Shown piece by piece: positions 35,501-47,200 of a DNA stretch of 64,000 nucleotides. The notes below the pieces were generated by a model. It did not search any database, had not been told where the DNA came from, and saw nothing but the letters and a program-made list of their open reading frames with translations. Positions within the stretch are counted from its first letter, which is position 1; each line of letters opens with the position of its first letter. The stretch is taken from NCBI GenBank assembly GCA_903813345.2, contig CAIIXF020000011.1, positions 23,729,754 through 23,793,753 on the forward strand, in the 5' to 3' direction. A program made the position numbers and the translations under genes. This DNA comes from Owenia fusiformis (Eukaryota; Annelida; Polychaeta; Sabellida; Oweniidae).

Positions 35501-38500
35501 GATCAAGTATTTGATACATATCACAGTGTGCTTTTTTCCATTTCGCGCTCAAACAATTAGATTAAATCTTTGTTTTTATGAAAAATAACTGCATTTACAG
35601 TCCACAGAGATAAATGAAGGACAAGAGTCTCCTTTCGATAAATCCAGTTATATATTACTCACCACAAACCGTTCAGCACAACAAGGAACCACTTTCCATA
35701 GCCAAGTGTCAGGGGTATGATGATTACTGCACCCAATAAAAACGTAACCAGGAACAACACTAACATAATCATTATAAAACCTAAAAATATCAAATTCAGA
35801 AATATTCAAATGTAAGCCACGTCCACAAAAGAAAATGTTGATGATGAATGTAGTCTTGCTTCAATATTCTGGACGCCCCCTGCAAGCTGTCTATACTCTA
35901 ACAACGGCTGTAAAGAAGATAAGGGGAGGGTCCAAGGTCTTGAAGAAAGACAAGATGTGTGAAACAAGCTTTGGAGTGTTATCATTAATTTTTAAGACAT
36001 ACTTACTCCATGCACAATACGCAACTTGGAAACCAGCGAAGCGTATAAATCCAGTCTGAAAAAGTTAGAAAACCGATATATCCCCCGGAATATCCCTTAG
36101 TAGATATGATCACATTGATTACTCCAGCAAATTCAATAAGTAATGAATAAACATATAAAATAGCGAATAACACGGAATTCTCTTTGCATTGCAATTTTAT
36201 TCATATACGAGTCTTGTATACAAAAAGCATTATTTTTAACGTTACCATCATCGTACTACAGCCCAAGTCTTTCAAAGGTGGGAGGTTCGGATGGTTCCCT
36301 TTATATAGTAGTAGCTGGTCATTCCTAAAATATTATGTAACTTGAAATATAGTATAAAAATCCAAATAAAAGTATACTATATACGATTATTTTCGAATAG
36401 TAGCAAGTAACATTATTTGAGGGAAATGCTCGATATTTTGAGGGATTTGACTGGAAATTGAAGTTTAGAATTTTCATTTTTACGATAGTTACCAGGTTTA
36501 TTATGAACCATATTGTGCAAGCCAAGTGAGTTGACAGAGCGCAATAAACAACATACCTGTAACATGCCATGCTTCTAAGAATATTATAGACCACCAAAAG
36601 AAATGCTAGGGTTGTCGACAACACGAAACTCACTGAAATGTATTCAATATTTTCAAAATAATGTTAAGCTGCCATCTAAAAACAAAGACGAATCTCGGTG
36701 TACACAGTGTAAGATATCTAAATTAAAATGTGATAAACGCATATGGCATTCAATTGTCATAAACCATATCCTAAGGCTATACCCTTTTACAAGTTGTATT
36801 GGGTAATTGTATATTCAGGCCCGTAAGACACTTTTCTCCACGGGGGGTGCGGTTCTCACTAAAGACAATTTTTCAAATCGCGTAAGTCAGAGGGGGGGGG
36901 GGGGGTCCGTTACTCTCAATATTTGGGGCCACTCGGCGCGTTTTGTAATATTTTATTGTTTTCATATTATGTTAGACTAAATATTGTATGAGCAATTTGG
37001 AAAAACACTGGAATAGGGGGAGGGTGTGCTAGAAGGGCATAAATGTTCACCCGAGAACTTTTACCAGTTCAAGATCATATTCAGTGATTTCTGGACACTT
37101 TCAAGTGTTTTGATCAATAGAATTAATTTAAAGAAATTCAGGTTTTTTCAATCATTTATTTAATAATTCAAGATGCTGTATGGTTAATTCTGAGCACTTT
37201 TAATCTGGGCACTTTTAAAGTGTTTAAAATTAACAAATGCAACTTCCAAACTTTCCAATTGTTTTATGGGGGCTGTAAGGAGTGGCCCACCCCCCCTAGA
37301 AAATTTCACACATTTGAGATGCTATTTGGTGCTTTCTGGGCACTTTAAAAGTGTATGAGTCAATAAAAATTGTTTTTTGGGATGTCAAAGAGGATGAGAG
37401 GGTGAGGTGGGCTGAGGGTGCCAGAGGGGGAGCATTGGGTTGTCCCCCAGAAACATTGACCATATCAAGGTGCTATTTGATGATGTCTAAGCACTTTAAA
37501 AGTAGCTGTGACAGTACATGAAATTCAGAATTTTCAATTGTTTTGTTGGGCTCCTAGAATTATTACAATTTCAAGATGATATTTGGTGCTTTCTGGGCAC
37601 TTTTAAAGTGTATGCGTCAATAAAAAAAATGGGGGATGTCAAAGAGGGTGTCAGAGGGGGAGGTGGGGTTGGGGTGCCAGAGGGGGAGCAAGTGTTTGTC
37701 CCTAATATATGTCCCCCAGAAACATTGACCGTATCGAGGTGCTATTTGATGAAGTCTGGGCACTTTAAAAGTGTCTGAGACAATACATGAAATATATTCA
37801 GAATCTTTGTCAATTGTTTTGTTGGGCGTGTGAGGGATGGCCTACAAATTACAATTTTATGATGCTATTTGGGCACTTTCGAAGTGTATGAATCAATAAA
37901 AAAAATTGAAAAGATCACATTTTTCGGGGGTGTTAAAAGGGGGTGCCAGAGGGGGAGGTGGGATGGGGATACCAGAGGGCGGGTAAGTGTAAGTCCCCCA
38001 GAAACATTGAGTATATCAAGCCGCTATTTGATGATGTCTGGGCACTTTAAAAGTGTGAGACAATACATAAAATAGATTCAGAACTTTTCAATTGTTTTGT
38101 TAGGGGTGTGAGGGGTGGCCCACTCCCTCTACAAAATTGTACAAATTTAGGATGCTATTTGGTGCTTTCTGGGCACTTTCAAAATGTATGAGTCAATAAA
38201 AAATTTCCAGAAAATCACATTTTTTCCCCAATTTTTGAAGGGTGTCAAAGGGGAGGGGGTGCCAGAGGGGGAGGTGGGTTTGGGAAGCCAGAGGGGGAGC
38301 AAGTTTTAGTCCCCCAGAAACATTGACTATATCAAGGAGCTATTTGATGATATCTGGCCACTCTAAAAGTGTCTGAGACAATACATAAAATAAATTCAGA
38401 ACTTTTCAATTGTTTTGTTGGGAGTATTATTTGTTGTACAATGTATTGTATAATTGTATACTTTTAATACGTCCTCCCTCAGAGTCGTTACATACGGCAT

Positions 38501-41500
38501 GGATGAACATTTTGGACAGAAACCGCAAGGGTTGTGTCATGTTAAATAAGGTATCCTCCTTGGCTTAAGTTAAGACCCCTCCATGCACTTAGTATCATTC
38601 TGATACTCATAGGATCTTTCTGTTCCACATGAAACATGGACTGAGAAGAAATGAGATGTCATGGTTTATCATGATGCTTAAGTACCCCATACAGTTAATG
38701 ATCATGAGTTAGTCTTTCTTTGCAATTGCTAAGAGAGAGACCATGAGTTATAATACTTTACCTTTTATATTTGTCACATATAAATGAAGAATATAAAGAA
38801 ACGTGTTTTCATCAACTGTCTTCTCCATTATAACGTCAACAACAAGTTTAACAATCGGCGAGGCGCCGAGCGCTTCTATAAGAGGGATGATGGCATCTGC
38901 CACAAGTACAACAAGCTTTTCGTACACACCCATCCATGTTATAAAAATCTGGAATATGAAACAACGCCTTTGAATTGACGACTGTCAATATATAGTGGAA
39001 TATTGAGTGACTAAGAAAGTGCTGTCAATAAATGGTGGAGTATTGCGTGACTAACAAAAGACTGTCAATAAATGATGGAGTATTGTATGACTAACAAAAG
39101 ACTGTCAATAAATGGTGGAGTATTGTGTGACTAACAAATGACTGTCAATAAATGAGTGAGTATTGCGTAATTAACAAAAGACTGTCAATACATGATGGAG
39201 TATTGTGTGACTAACAATGACAGTCAATAAATGATTGAGTATTGCATGACTAACAAAAGACAGTCAATAAATGATGAAGTAATGTGTGACTAACAAAGGA
39301 ATGTCAATAAATGATGGAGTATTGTGTGATTAACAAAATATTGTCATTAAATTATTGAGTATTGTGTAATTAACAAAACGTTGTCATTAAATGATTGAGT
39401 ATTGTGTCATTAACAAAAGACTGTCAATCAATGATGGAGTATTGAGTGACTAACAAAAGCCTGTCAATAAATGGTGGAATATTGTGAGACTAATAAAAAC
39501 TGTCAATAAATGATGGAGTATTGCGTGACTAACAAAGGTCCAACAGTCAACATAGGTCCATTGGTCAATAAAAGTCCATTGGCTGACAAAATTAACAAAA
39601 TGTTGCATTGACCAACAAAAGCGTCGTGCTTTACAAGCCTAACAAAGTTTCATTGGCGAATAAGGATCTAAAGGCCAACGAAAGACAGACACTTAACTCA
39701 CCATATACAGCATGATAAGGGTAACTGCAGTTGTGGAAACAACTCGAGTTGAGTAACGATAACCTACAATACAATATTTAAATCGTATTAAGAATATTAT
39801 TCTATTTACTGTGAGTCTCTTGAAAAGATTAGATCAAAGACTATTTCAAATAAATTTATTGCGAAGAATAAAAAATATTGTAGTCGTCAGCATACTGTAC
39901 TACTACTTGTAGTTTATGACTCTATCCTAATTAAAAGAACACAGTTCTTGCACGTTTCTGACAAGATTATTAAACTTTTGAATTGGGTGACTGCATCAAC
40001 CAGCTTTATGTTTTATCAACGATCATTATTGTTGAGACAAAAACCTGGGATGAACAAAAATTTGAACATTGCTACATTTATCCCTCACCACTGACGCTTT
40101 TGTACATCTTTGACCTGAGAAAGTCCAGTATCTTTTCTTTGATTGTAACAGGTACTCTATAAAAAAATTCCAGCACCATGATAAATGCCATAAATATGAG
40201 CAATGAGTGACCAGGCCCATAGCCAAGGGGCCCAGAGGTTCCAATGTAAGAGGGTTGCATTTTAGGAAACTTGTATATACGTACTCACAGCAGACTTAGT
40301 TGCACTTTTATTTTATCCTAAATATTCATATTAATGTTATATAACTTATAAACACCATCGATGAAGGAAAGGAAAATGATTTCCATTTCGCTTTAGGTAT
40401 AATAGTTATTTTTTGGGCTACCCTGTATTTACAATACCCCATGCTTACATTTCAGTCTTGGCAGGAGCAAACATACTGGTGACATATTTAGCTTGGTAAT
40501 GTTCCCTCCAAGCAATACTCTGAAAAATACGACGTAACTTTAATATTCATGTGAATATCCTTCTTAAGTACCTCAACAAGATCATACCAGTCTTGAGCAA
40601 TTGGACCAGAGGTGTACCAAAGAGGTAATGCTTACCTTCACTGATGGTAAACAAAAAACAATACAATACAATACAACACAATATGTCAAAACAATACAAC
40701 ATAGACAATATAGGTCTAAGGACACATACATACTGTAGTTACTGAAATTGCAAGGAATATTTATAGCTAGCTACGAACTATGCCAAATGATTTCTTCAAA
40801 CACAATCCATCGTGATATAATAGTTTGCACTATTTTCTTAAATTGTTATAATCAAATAATACTTTCTTACCTTGTCTTTGTTTCTATCTCTTATGCTAAT
40901 GATGAGCCTGAATGGAAAGCCTATCATGAGGTATACACAGCATAATATGATAGGCAATTGACCTAATGTTTCCTGGAAAATGAAGTTTAAAGGGGACGCC
41001 TTAATTGTTAGAAAGTATGTCCATTCTTTCTTGAGCTCTAGGTTGAAATAATGTTTTATGTCCACTAGTTCCATAATTCATTGCTATGGTAACATATACT
41101 AAACACATATTCAAGTTTACACTATGATTCTCTTTGTTTACAAGTACAGTATATACTGTGCCATATGGGTCTCAAATAAATCTGACCACAAGATTTCGAG
41201 TTATTGTAAATTGTTACAAAAAGTTAGAAACTCAGACACGAACACTAGGCACAAAAGTGGAGGCCATAACGATCATAATTCCTTTGACTGTTTTTTGTTA
41301 AAACCTTTGATATGAACTGTACGAAATGTTTTTCATCATCAATTCTATTTCTACATTTTCTAACAACTGTCAAACAAACTCACCCACATAGCAAGGCTGC
41401 TGTCTGTACACAAATTGTAAAGAGACAGCAAATATATGGTGCTGTAGATCCAAACATAGACTGTCCCTACGGAGTAGCTAATGATAGAATCAAGAAAGAG

Positions 41501-42760
41501 AGCAGCAAACACAGGGTAGAAGTTTGTTCCGTATATGATCACAGTCAAGACGTAGTAGAACGCTGTTAATCAGATGAAGAAATACTATGTATATATTACT
41601 ATAGTACTTGTATTTGTATTGTGATCATTGGCTGTTTTATGTGAATTTACTGTTTTATGTTATTCGTTTGCTTTGTGTTTGTTGGCTGTAATTTCGTATT
41701 CATTGTTGTTCGTTGTTCGTTTTGTGTTTATTTTTTTGTGTTTATGGATTGTTTTGTTTTCATTGGATAGTTTGTGTTAATTGGTTGATTTGTGTTCATT
41801 GATTGTTTTGTGTTCATTGGTTGTTTTGTGTGCATTGGTTGTTTTGTGTTCATTGGTTGTTCTGTGGCACCGTTCTGTGTGTGTTGCTTTGTCGAATTGT
41901 ATTTCGGATTTGTTGTCTTTGAAATTGTTTTGCTTATATAGCTATTGTTATTGTACAGGGTGTCCCGAAAGTATGGGGCCCCCCCCCTAGGCAGACATAT
42001 TCCAATGTCCTCATAGTATGTGTCCTATATCATTTTAAAGCTTATCCAAAGTTACATTGATTTGCCAAGTATCATGGTTTAACTCCCAAATGGGAAAAAG
42101 TTACAGTCATTTTAAAAGTTAGTGTTTTGTCAAAATAAAGTTCAATTTTACACCACATCACTAGTCAATGAGTCCCCCTTGGCTATGCTCACAGCAGCAA
42201 TTATTTTCAGATATGACCTTAAAAGCCCTTCAAATAGGGGTGTGGAATTTTATAACCATCTTAAAACCTGTTAAGGAACTTTAGAAGAGTTTCCTTAGAG
42301 TTTCTACCCTCACTGTTCTCTTTTTCAACTCTATATCCATCCAACCCGAAAATAATTGCTGCTGTTAAAATGGCCCGGGAGGACACATTGACTATTGATT
42401 TGGTGTAAAATTGAACTTAATTTTGACCAAACACTAAATTTTGAAATGCCTGTAATTTTTTCACATTTGAGAGTTGAACCATGATACTTGGCGAATCAAT
42501 GTAACTTTGCATAAGCTTTAAAATGATATATGACACATACTGTGACGACACTGGTATATGTCTGCCTAGGGGGCCCCATACTTTCGGGACACCCTGTATT
42601 GATAATTTTCATCTTACTTATGAGGTAACTAGGAGTCTCCAAGCTAGGTGGAACAACAAGTTCTCTTAATAAGATCATTTGAAGACACAGGCCCGTTGTG
42701 AGACCAAATGCCGCGGCGTAGGAGAAGCGCTTGGAATGACCCTGGATAAAGTCCAACGGA
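32504..42760 (-). CDS. STRA6-family retinoid/RBP receptor-like multipass membrane protein, fifteen exons (5' end missing)
   Basis: Exons in gene order: 42760-42618, 41562-41384, 40972-40871, 40519-40449, 40156-40089, 39763-39702, 38948-38762, 36632-36557, 36324-36246, 36055-36007, 35780-35663, 35444-35343, 34976-34813, 34527-34390, 32817-32504 (TAA). All splice sites are GT/AG and all phases agree, giving 616 residues (human STRA6 is 667). Diagnostic stretches in family order: SPLDFIQGHSKRF, FYYVLTVIIYGTNFYPVFAA, SFIMIMLVLFLVTFLLGAV, LITLVLMVGQILLSRFAFL, NNRRWLFLFTYYMFFYNIF, GRLDISSL, DPGYACYLGLLYVEH, HPILVTFCNIL, RAQMRWQLVLTMMRAP. Most are hydrophobic membrane segments. STRA6 imports retinol from RBP4 at the plasma membrane; substrate and partner here are inferred. 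The exon(s) for the extracellular N-terminus and first helix were not found: they lie between 42.8 and 44.0 kb unrecognised, or beyond the array. STRA6 versus STRA6-like (RBPR2) cannot be settled by eye. Confidence 0.9.
32893..34265 (+). mobile_element. Palindromic (fold-back) mariner in the last STRA6-family intron
   Basis: Ends CGAGGGTTGATCCAAAAGTT and its mirror AACTTTTGGATCAACCCTCG, with TA on both sides (32891-32892, 34266-34267). Instead of the usual ~30-bp TIRs, the arms are about 480 bp (32893-33375 and 33789-34265). The left arm is an inverted copy of the right arm, including the 3' end of the transposase gene. Plus-strand frames in 33391-33965 keep parts of a mariner transposase (FFDIHGIILVHAV, FHHDNASAHRA, PPYSPDTAPCDF, GDYFEGE) with DD34D spacing, but the N-terminal half is absent and it changes frame, so it cannot be autonomous. 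Confidence 0.85.
34565..34742. mobile_element. Degraded TIR element between STRA6-family exons
   Basis: TTGCAACAAGCTATATCTCA on the left is mirrored by TGAGATGTAGCTTTTTGCAA on the right; the right end reads TTTTTTGGAACACCCTG followed by TA. The outer left end has decayed. It lies in the intron 34528-34812. Confidence 0.55.
35207..35336. mobile_element. 130-bp MITE touching a STRA6-family 5' splice site
   Basis: GGGAGTTTAAGCTTGCA is mirrored by TGCAAGCTTAAACTCCC, with TA on both sides. It is the second copy of the family at 1597-1723. Its right end lies 6 bp from the exon end at 35343. Confidence 0.75.
36813..38440. repeat. ~280-bp tandem repeat, about five copies, STRA6-family intron
   Basis: TCAATTGTTTTGTTGGG-type words recur near 37256, 37537, 37815, 38086 and 38405. 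Each unit has GGGCACTTTNAAAGTGT twice, AGAGGGGGAGGTGGG and CCCCCAGAAACATTGA. The whole array lies in the intron 36633-38761; the palindrome CACTTTTAAAGTG is part of each unit. Confidence 0.8.
38982..39540. repeat. 40-bp minisatellite, about fourteen copies, STRA6-family intron
   Basis: The monomer ACTGTCAATAAATGATGGAG plus TATTGTGTGACTAACAAAAG repeats from 38982 to about 39540 with periods of 39-41 bp and scattered substitutions. It lies inside the intron 38949-39701. Confidence 0.9.
41660..41875. repeat. ~20-bp minisatellite, TTGTGTTCATTGGTTGTT
   Basis: Imperfect copies of TGTTTTGTGTTCATTGGT run through this part of the intron 41563-42617 and are cleanest at 41770-41870. Confidence 0.75.
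41956..42596. mobile_element. 641-bp mariner-type MITE with ~150-bp arms, TA TSD
   Basis: CAGGGTGTCCCGAAAGTATG is mirrored by CATACTTTCGGGACACCCTG and TA flanks both ends. Arm similarity continues inward (AAACCATGATACTTGGCAAATC / GATTTGCCAAGTATCATGG, each in part) for about 150 bp. No coding capacity. It ends 21 bp from the donor of the exon 42760-42618. Confidence 0.8.
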
Positions 42761-44017
42761 CTGAAAAAACAGTAAATCATTTTTCAAATGGAAAATGGAT
42801 TGTGCTTTTAAATGTTGCTCTTTGAGTCAGTGGTACACGTATTAACGACCATTTTCGTTTTTAGAGATTTATGCTCGTTGAGTGATACTAGTAGTATACT
42901 AGTATACTGATAGTATAGAGTATTCCCTATCTCAGTAACTATATCGATATGATATACCATTCTATAATTATTTTAATCAATTATCAGTGACATTTCAGTA
43001 ATATCTATGATTACCACGCATCATTCCGTTTCTACTTGTTATTACAGTCTGCAATAACAAGATATTTTACTCGGTGTGAGTGAGTTTTTGCTATGTACAC
43101 TCCCCTTCATAAATATGGTAACCTAAATCCAAAACCAGTCTATTGCAATGGCTGATGGATAGAGATCGAAAGCAGCCATATCGATGGGTATCGTTGATTT
43201 TTATGTTTCGGGTTTATTGTGCATGATGGTGACTTTGCGATCGAATGTTGACATGAGTTGACATTCTTTGTGTTACCAAACTAATGAAGAGGAGTGTACA
43301 AGGAATATGAACTGTGTGAAGCTCCAAGTGTTTCGACTCTTGGTGAAGTATTTTGACTTGACCCAAGTATTCTGATTTTACTTATTTATCAAATAAACTT
43401 GATACGGTGATTTTCAATTTAGATTTCAATTTATTCCAGCGGTAATTGTTGAAATTTAGTAAATGAAACCACTTTTTGATTTACGTATGTGGCTGCCTCG
43501 TGTGCAAATAAAAGGCCTCTCATTTATTTATATCAACTAACAGGGTACCCGTTGAGATCCAGACCCCCGGATGTTCGACTTTTGCACCAAGGAACGCTCC
43601 TGAGCAATAGAAGATTTGGATAGAATATATCAATATATTTAGGCTGGGTCTCAATTTTAGGAGTATGCCTCAATTTTGGAAAAATGGGTCTTTTGAATTG
43701 ATGGGCCTCGATTTTCAAAAATGGGTCCAGTTCAAAAAGGGTCAGCATGTTTGGGACCAGTATTTCCTTCCAGCAAAATTTGTTGGCACCCTCTCTTGTG
43801 AATTTTCAGATCTGATGAGATAAGTGAACTCGGAACACTTGGGTTGTCAGAATAGTTGGGCAAGAGTCAGACAACTTCGGTAACCCAGAACAGTTGGGCT
43901 TCCACATGCGTACCTCAAAACAGCAGGTCTTCCATTCAAACATCCTGTGCACAAAGCTTTTCGACGTTGGAGAGACGAGAACAATGCAATTATACACACC
44001 TAGATAATCAAAATAAC
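42761..44017. other. Non-coding stretch between the STRA6-family gene and the array
   Basis: Searched on the minus strand for an exon encoding the first membrane helix and ending in phase 2; none was convincing. No clear repeat. Confidence 0.35.
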
Positions 44018-44106
44018 TAGACTTTGGAAATTGAACGAAGTTCAATTTCAGACTCCAGATTTAGACCTTTTTTAGCCGAGTCATCCAGAATAAGCCGAGT
44101 CATCCA

Positions 44107-44280
44107 GAATAAGCTGAGTCATCCAGAAAAAGATGGATGGATAAAATAGAAAGGTAGGATAGGATAGAATAGGAAGGAACGATAGGATAGAATAAGAAAG
44201 AAGGATAGGATAGAACAGAATAGGAAGAAAGGATATGATAGGAGAGGATAGGAAGGAAAAGATACGAAGGAAGGATAGAT
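44107..44280. repeat. GGATA/GAATAGGAAGG low-complexity tract (first of about twelve)
   Basis: GATGGATGGATAAAATAG followed by AGGATAGGATAGAATAGGAA repeats. Equivalent tracts start near 45491, 47363, 49233, 50744, 52636, 54461, 55886, 57297, 58718, 60134 and 61556, each 150-200 bp except the one at 52636, which is cut short to about 45 bp. Confidence 0.85.
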
Positions 44281-47200
44281 ATCAATATTTTCTTCTCTAC
44301 TCTTGACTTTCTATCAGGATACCATCAGATCGATTTTCCGAAATTTCAAAACGCCATAACTTCCGAACCGGAAGTCGGATCGAAATTTGGTTTAAAGATT
44401 CGGATTCCTGACAAAATTCTACCCCTAATTCATAACTCATACGTTAAATTTGGCGAATTTTTATTTTGACCTACTTTTCGGACACGCCATAACTTTGGAA
44501 CCGGAAGTCGGATCGAAATTCGATTAGCAGATTCGGATTTCTGAGACAATTCTACCCTTAATTCATAACTCATATGTTAAATTTGGAGAACTTTTTATTT
44601 TGACCTACTTTCCGGACACCATATCTCAAAAGTGGGTCAAAATACTCTCTGACGGCAAAAGGCTAACACTATTAGCAAACTCTTGGCTACATGTATACAC
44701 AATTTCGAAGAATATAATTAAAGTGTAGTGTCAGAATCGCAAAAATAAGGAAAACCTTTGGATTTGACCTAGATTTTGACCTAGGTATTTTGGTATCAAA
44801 ATTTTGAAGCTAGATGGCTTTTGAGGTCCCCTTCTTTTAAAAGCTTTCATTAAATTAAGCTGAACTCAGTCTATATTTCGTATTTCTCACTTCTAAAAAA
44901 TCTTTTTTCCCATTGACTTAACATGGGCACCAAATTTAGCGATTTTTGAGCTTCTAAAACGCCATAACTTTCGAACCGGAAGTTTGATCCAAATTTGGTT
45001 TGCAGATTCGGATTCCTGAGATCATTCTACACTTATTTGATAACTCACATGTTGAATTTGGAGAACTTTTTGTTCTGACCTACTTTCCGGACGCCATATC
45101 TCAAAATCGGTAACAGTAATCAAAAATCTGATGGCACACTTATGAAAGGGCTGTTTCTAAGCTACATGATGAAAAAAAGATAAAGTTGTTTCGATAAATA
45201 ACGACGAAGATATTAGGCGGAAGGTTGAAAATGTAAGATTTGACCTAGTTCTTGACCTTTGACCTAGATAAAAAATTCACCCAATTTCCGAGAAACTAGA
45301 TACTGGACCTAAATTGACCATATACAGGTCTTGACTCAATGTCTTCTGACTACTGAGAAAACGTGTAGAGAATAATAACTAGATTTTGGAAATTGAACGA
45401 GTTCAATTTCAGACTCCAGATCTAGACTTTTTTTAGCCGAGTCATCCAGAATAAGCCAAGTCATCCAAAATGAACTAAGTCATCAAGAAAAAGAAGGATG
45501 GATGGATGGATGGATGGATGGATGAAAAAGGAAGGAAGGATAGGATAGAATAGGAAGGAACGATAGGATAGAATAGGAAAGAAGGATAGAATAGAATAGG
45601 AAGAAGGGATAGAATAGGAAGGAGAGGAAACGAAGCAAGGGTAGATAGGAAGGATAGGATAGGATCAGAAAGGAAGGATGGATGCATTTTTCAATATTTT
45701 CTTCTCTACTCTTGACTTTCTATCAGGATACCATCAGATCGATTTTTCTTGAAATTTCAAAACGCCATAACTTCCGAACCGGAAGTCGGATCGAAATTTG
45801 ATTTGTAGATTCAGATTCCTGACAAAATTCTCCCCCTAATTCATAACTCATACGTTAAATTTGGCGAATTTTTATTTTGACCTACTTTTCGGACACGCCA
45901 TAACTTCGGAACCGGAAGTCTGATTGAAATTTGGTTTGCAGATTCGGATTTCTGAGAAAATTCTACTCTTAATTCATAACTCAAACGTTAAATTTGGAGA
46001 ACTTTTTATTTTGACCTACTTTTCAGACACCATATCTCAAAAGTGGGTCAAAATACTTTCTGACGGCAAAAGGTAACGCTATTAGCACACTCTTGGCTAC
46101 ATGTATACACAATTTCGAGGAATATAATTAAAGTGTAGTGTCCGAATCGCAAAAATAAGGATAAACTATGAATTTGACCTAGATTTTGACCTAGGGATTT
46201 TTGTGTCCAAATTTTGAAGTTAGGTGGCCTTCGAGGTTCCCTTCTTTCATGGGCTTTCATTTTTTTAAGCTGTACTTAGTCAATATCTCGTATTTTACAC
46301 TTCAAAAAATTTTTTGTTCCCATTGACATAACATGGGGCACTAAATTTAGCGATTTTTGAGCTTTCAAAATGTAATAACTTCCGAACCGGAAGTCGGATT
46401 GAAATTTGGTTTGCAGATTCGGATTCCTGAGAAAATTCTTCACTTAATTCATAACTCAAATGTTAAATTTGGAGAACTTTATATTTTGACCTACTTTTCG
46501 GACACCATATCTCAAAAGTGGGGCAAAATACTTTCTGACGGCAAAAGGCTAACACTATAAGCACACTCTTGGCTACATGCATACAAAATTTCGAGGAATA
46601 TAATTAAAGTGTAGTGTCAGAATCGCAAATATAAGGATAAACTATGAATTTGACCTAGATTTTGACCTAGGGATTTTTGTGTCCAAATTTTGAAGTTAGG
46701 TAGCCTTCGAGGTTCCCTTCTTTCATAGGCTTTCATTATATTTAGCTGAACTCAGTCTATATTTCGTTTTTTTCACTTCAAAAAAATCTTTTTCCCCATT
46801 GACTTAACATGGGCACCAAATTTAGCGATTTTTGAGCTTTCAAAACGCCATAACTTCCGAACCGGAAGTCTGATTTGAATTTGGTTTTCAGATTCGGAAT
46901 CCTGATAAAATTTCCTATAAGACCAATATCCTGGACATTTGATTCGAAGAACTTTTTTTTGGACCTCGTTTTCGGACACTGATATCTCGAAATCTGTTTG
47001 AGATATCAAAAAACTAAATCGACCTTAGGTTTTCTACTTTTTTATAAGGAACACAATGAAAAAAACCCGGATCGAAAATATTGAAGGACGACCGAGAAAA
47101 TCGAAAAAAGTGACAAAGTACTGGATTTGACCTAGTTCTTGACCTTTGACCTAGATAAAAATTTGACCCAATTTCCGAGGAACTAGATACTGAACCTAAA

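Noticed and set aside
38480-38650. Exon-like minus segments (good acceptor near 38641, donor near 38497) in the STRA6-family intron
   Set aside because: Exons 38948-38762 and 36632-36557 join directly in phase and match the family without a gap, so an extra exon is unnecessary and would break the frame.
38982-39540. CRISPR-like look of regularly spaced repeats
   Set aside because: The monomers are contiguous 40-bp tandem copies with no unique spacers, inside a eukaryotic intron.
40160-40260. Longer reading frame upstream of exon 40156 (hydrophobic, LLIFMAFIMVLEFF)
   Set aside because: No acceptor fits in phase at its upstream end, whereas the TTTTTTTATAG acceptor at 40157 gives a perfect join; the extension is intronic.
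43806-44045. 79-codon minus frame considered as the missing STRA6-family N-terminal exon
   Set aside because: It has no membrane helix, runs into array sequence, and has no donor in phase 2.
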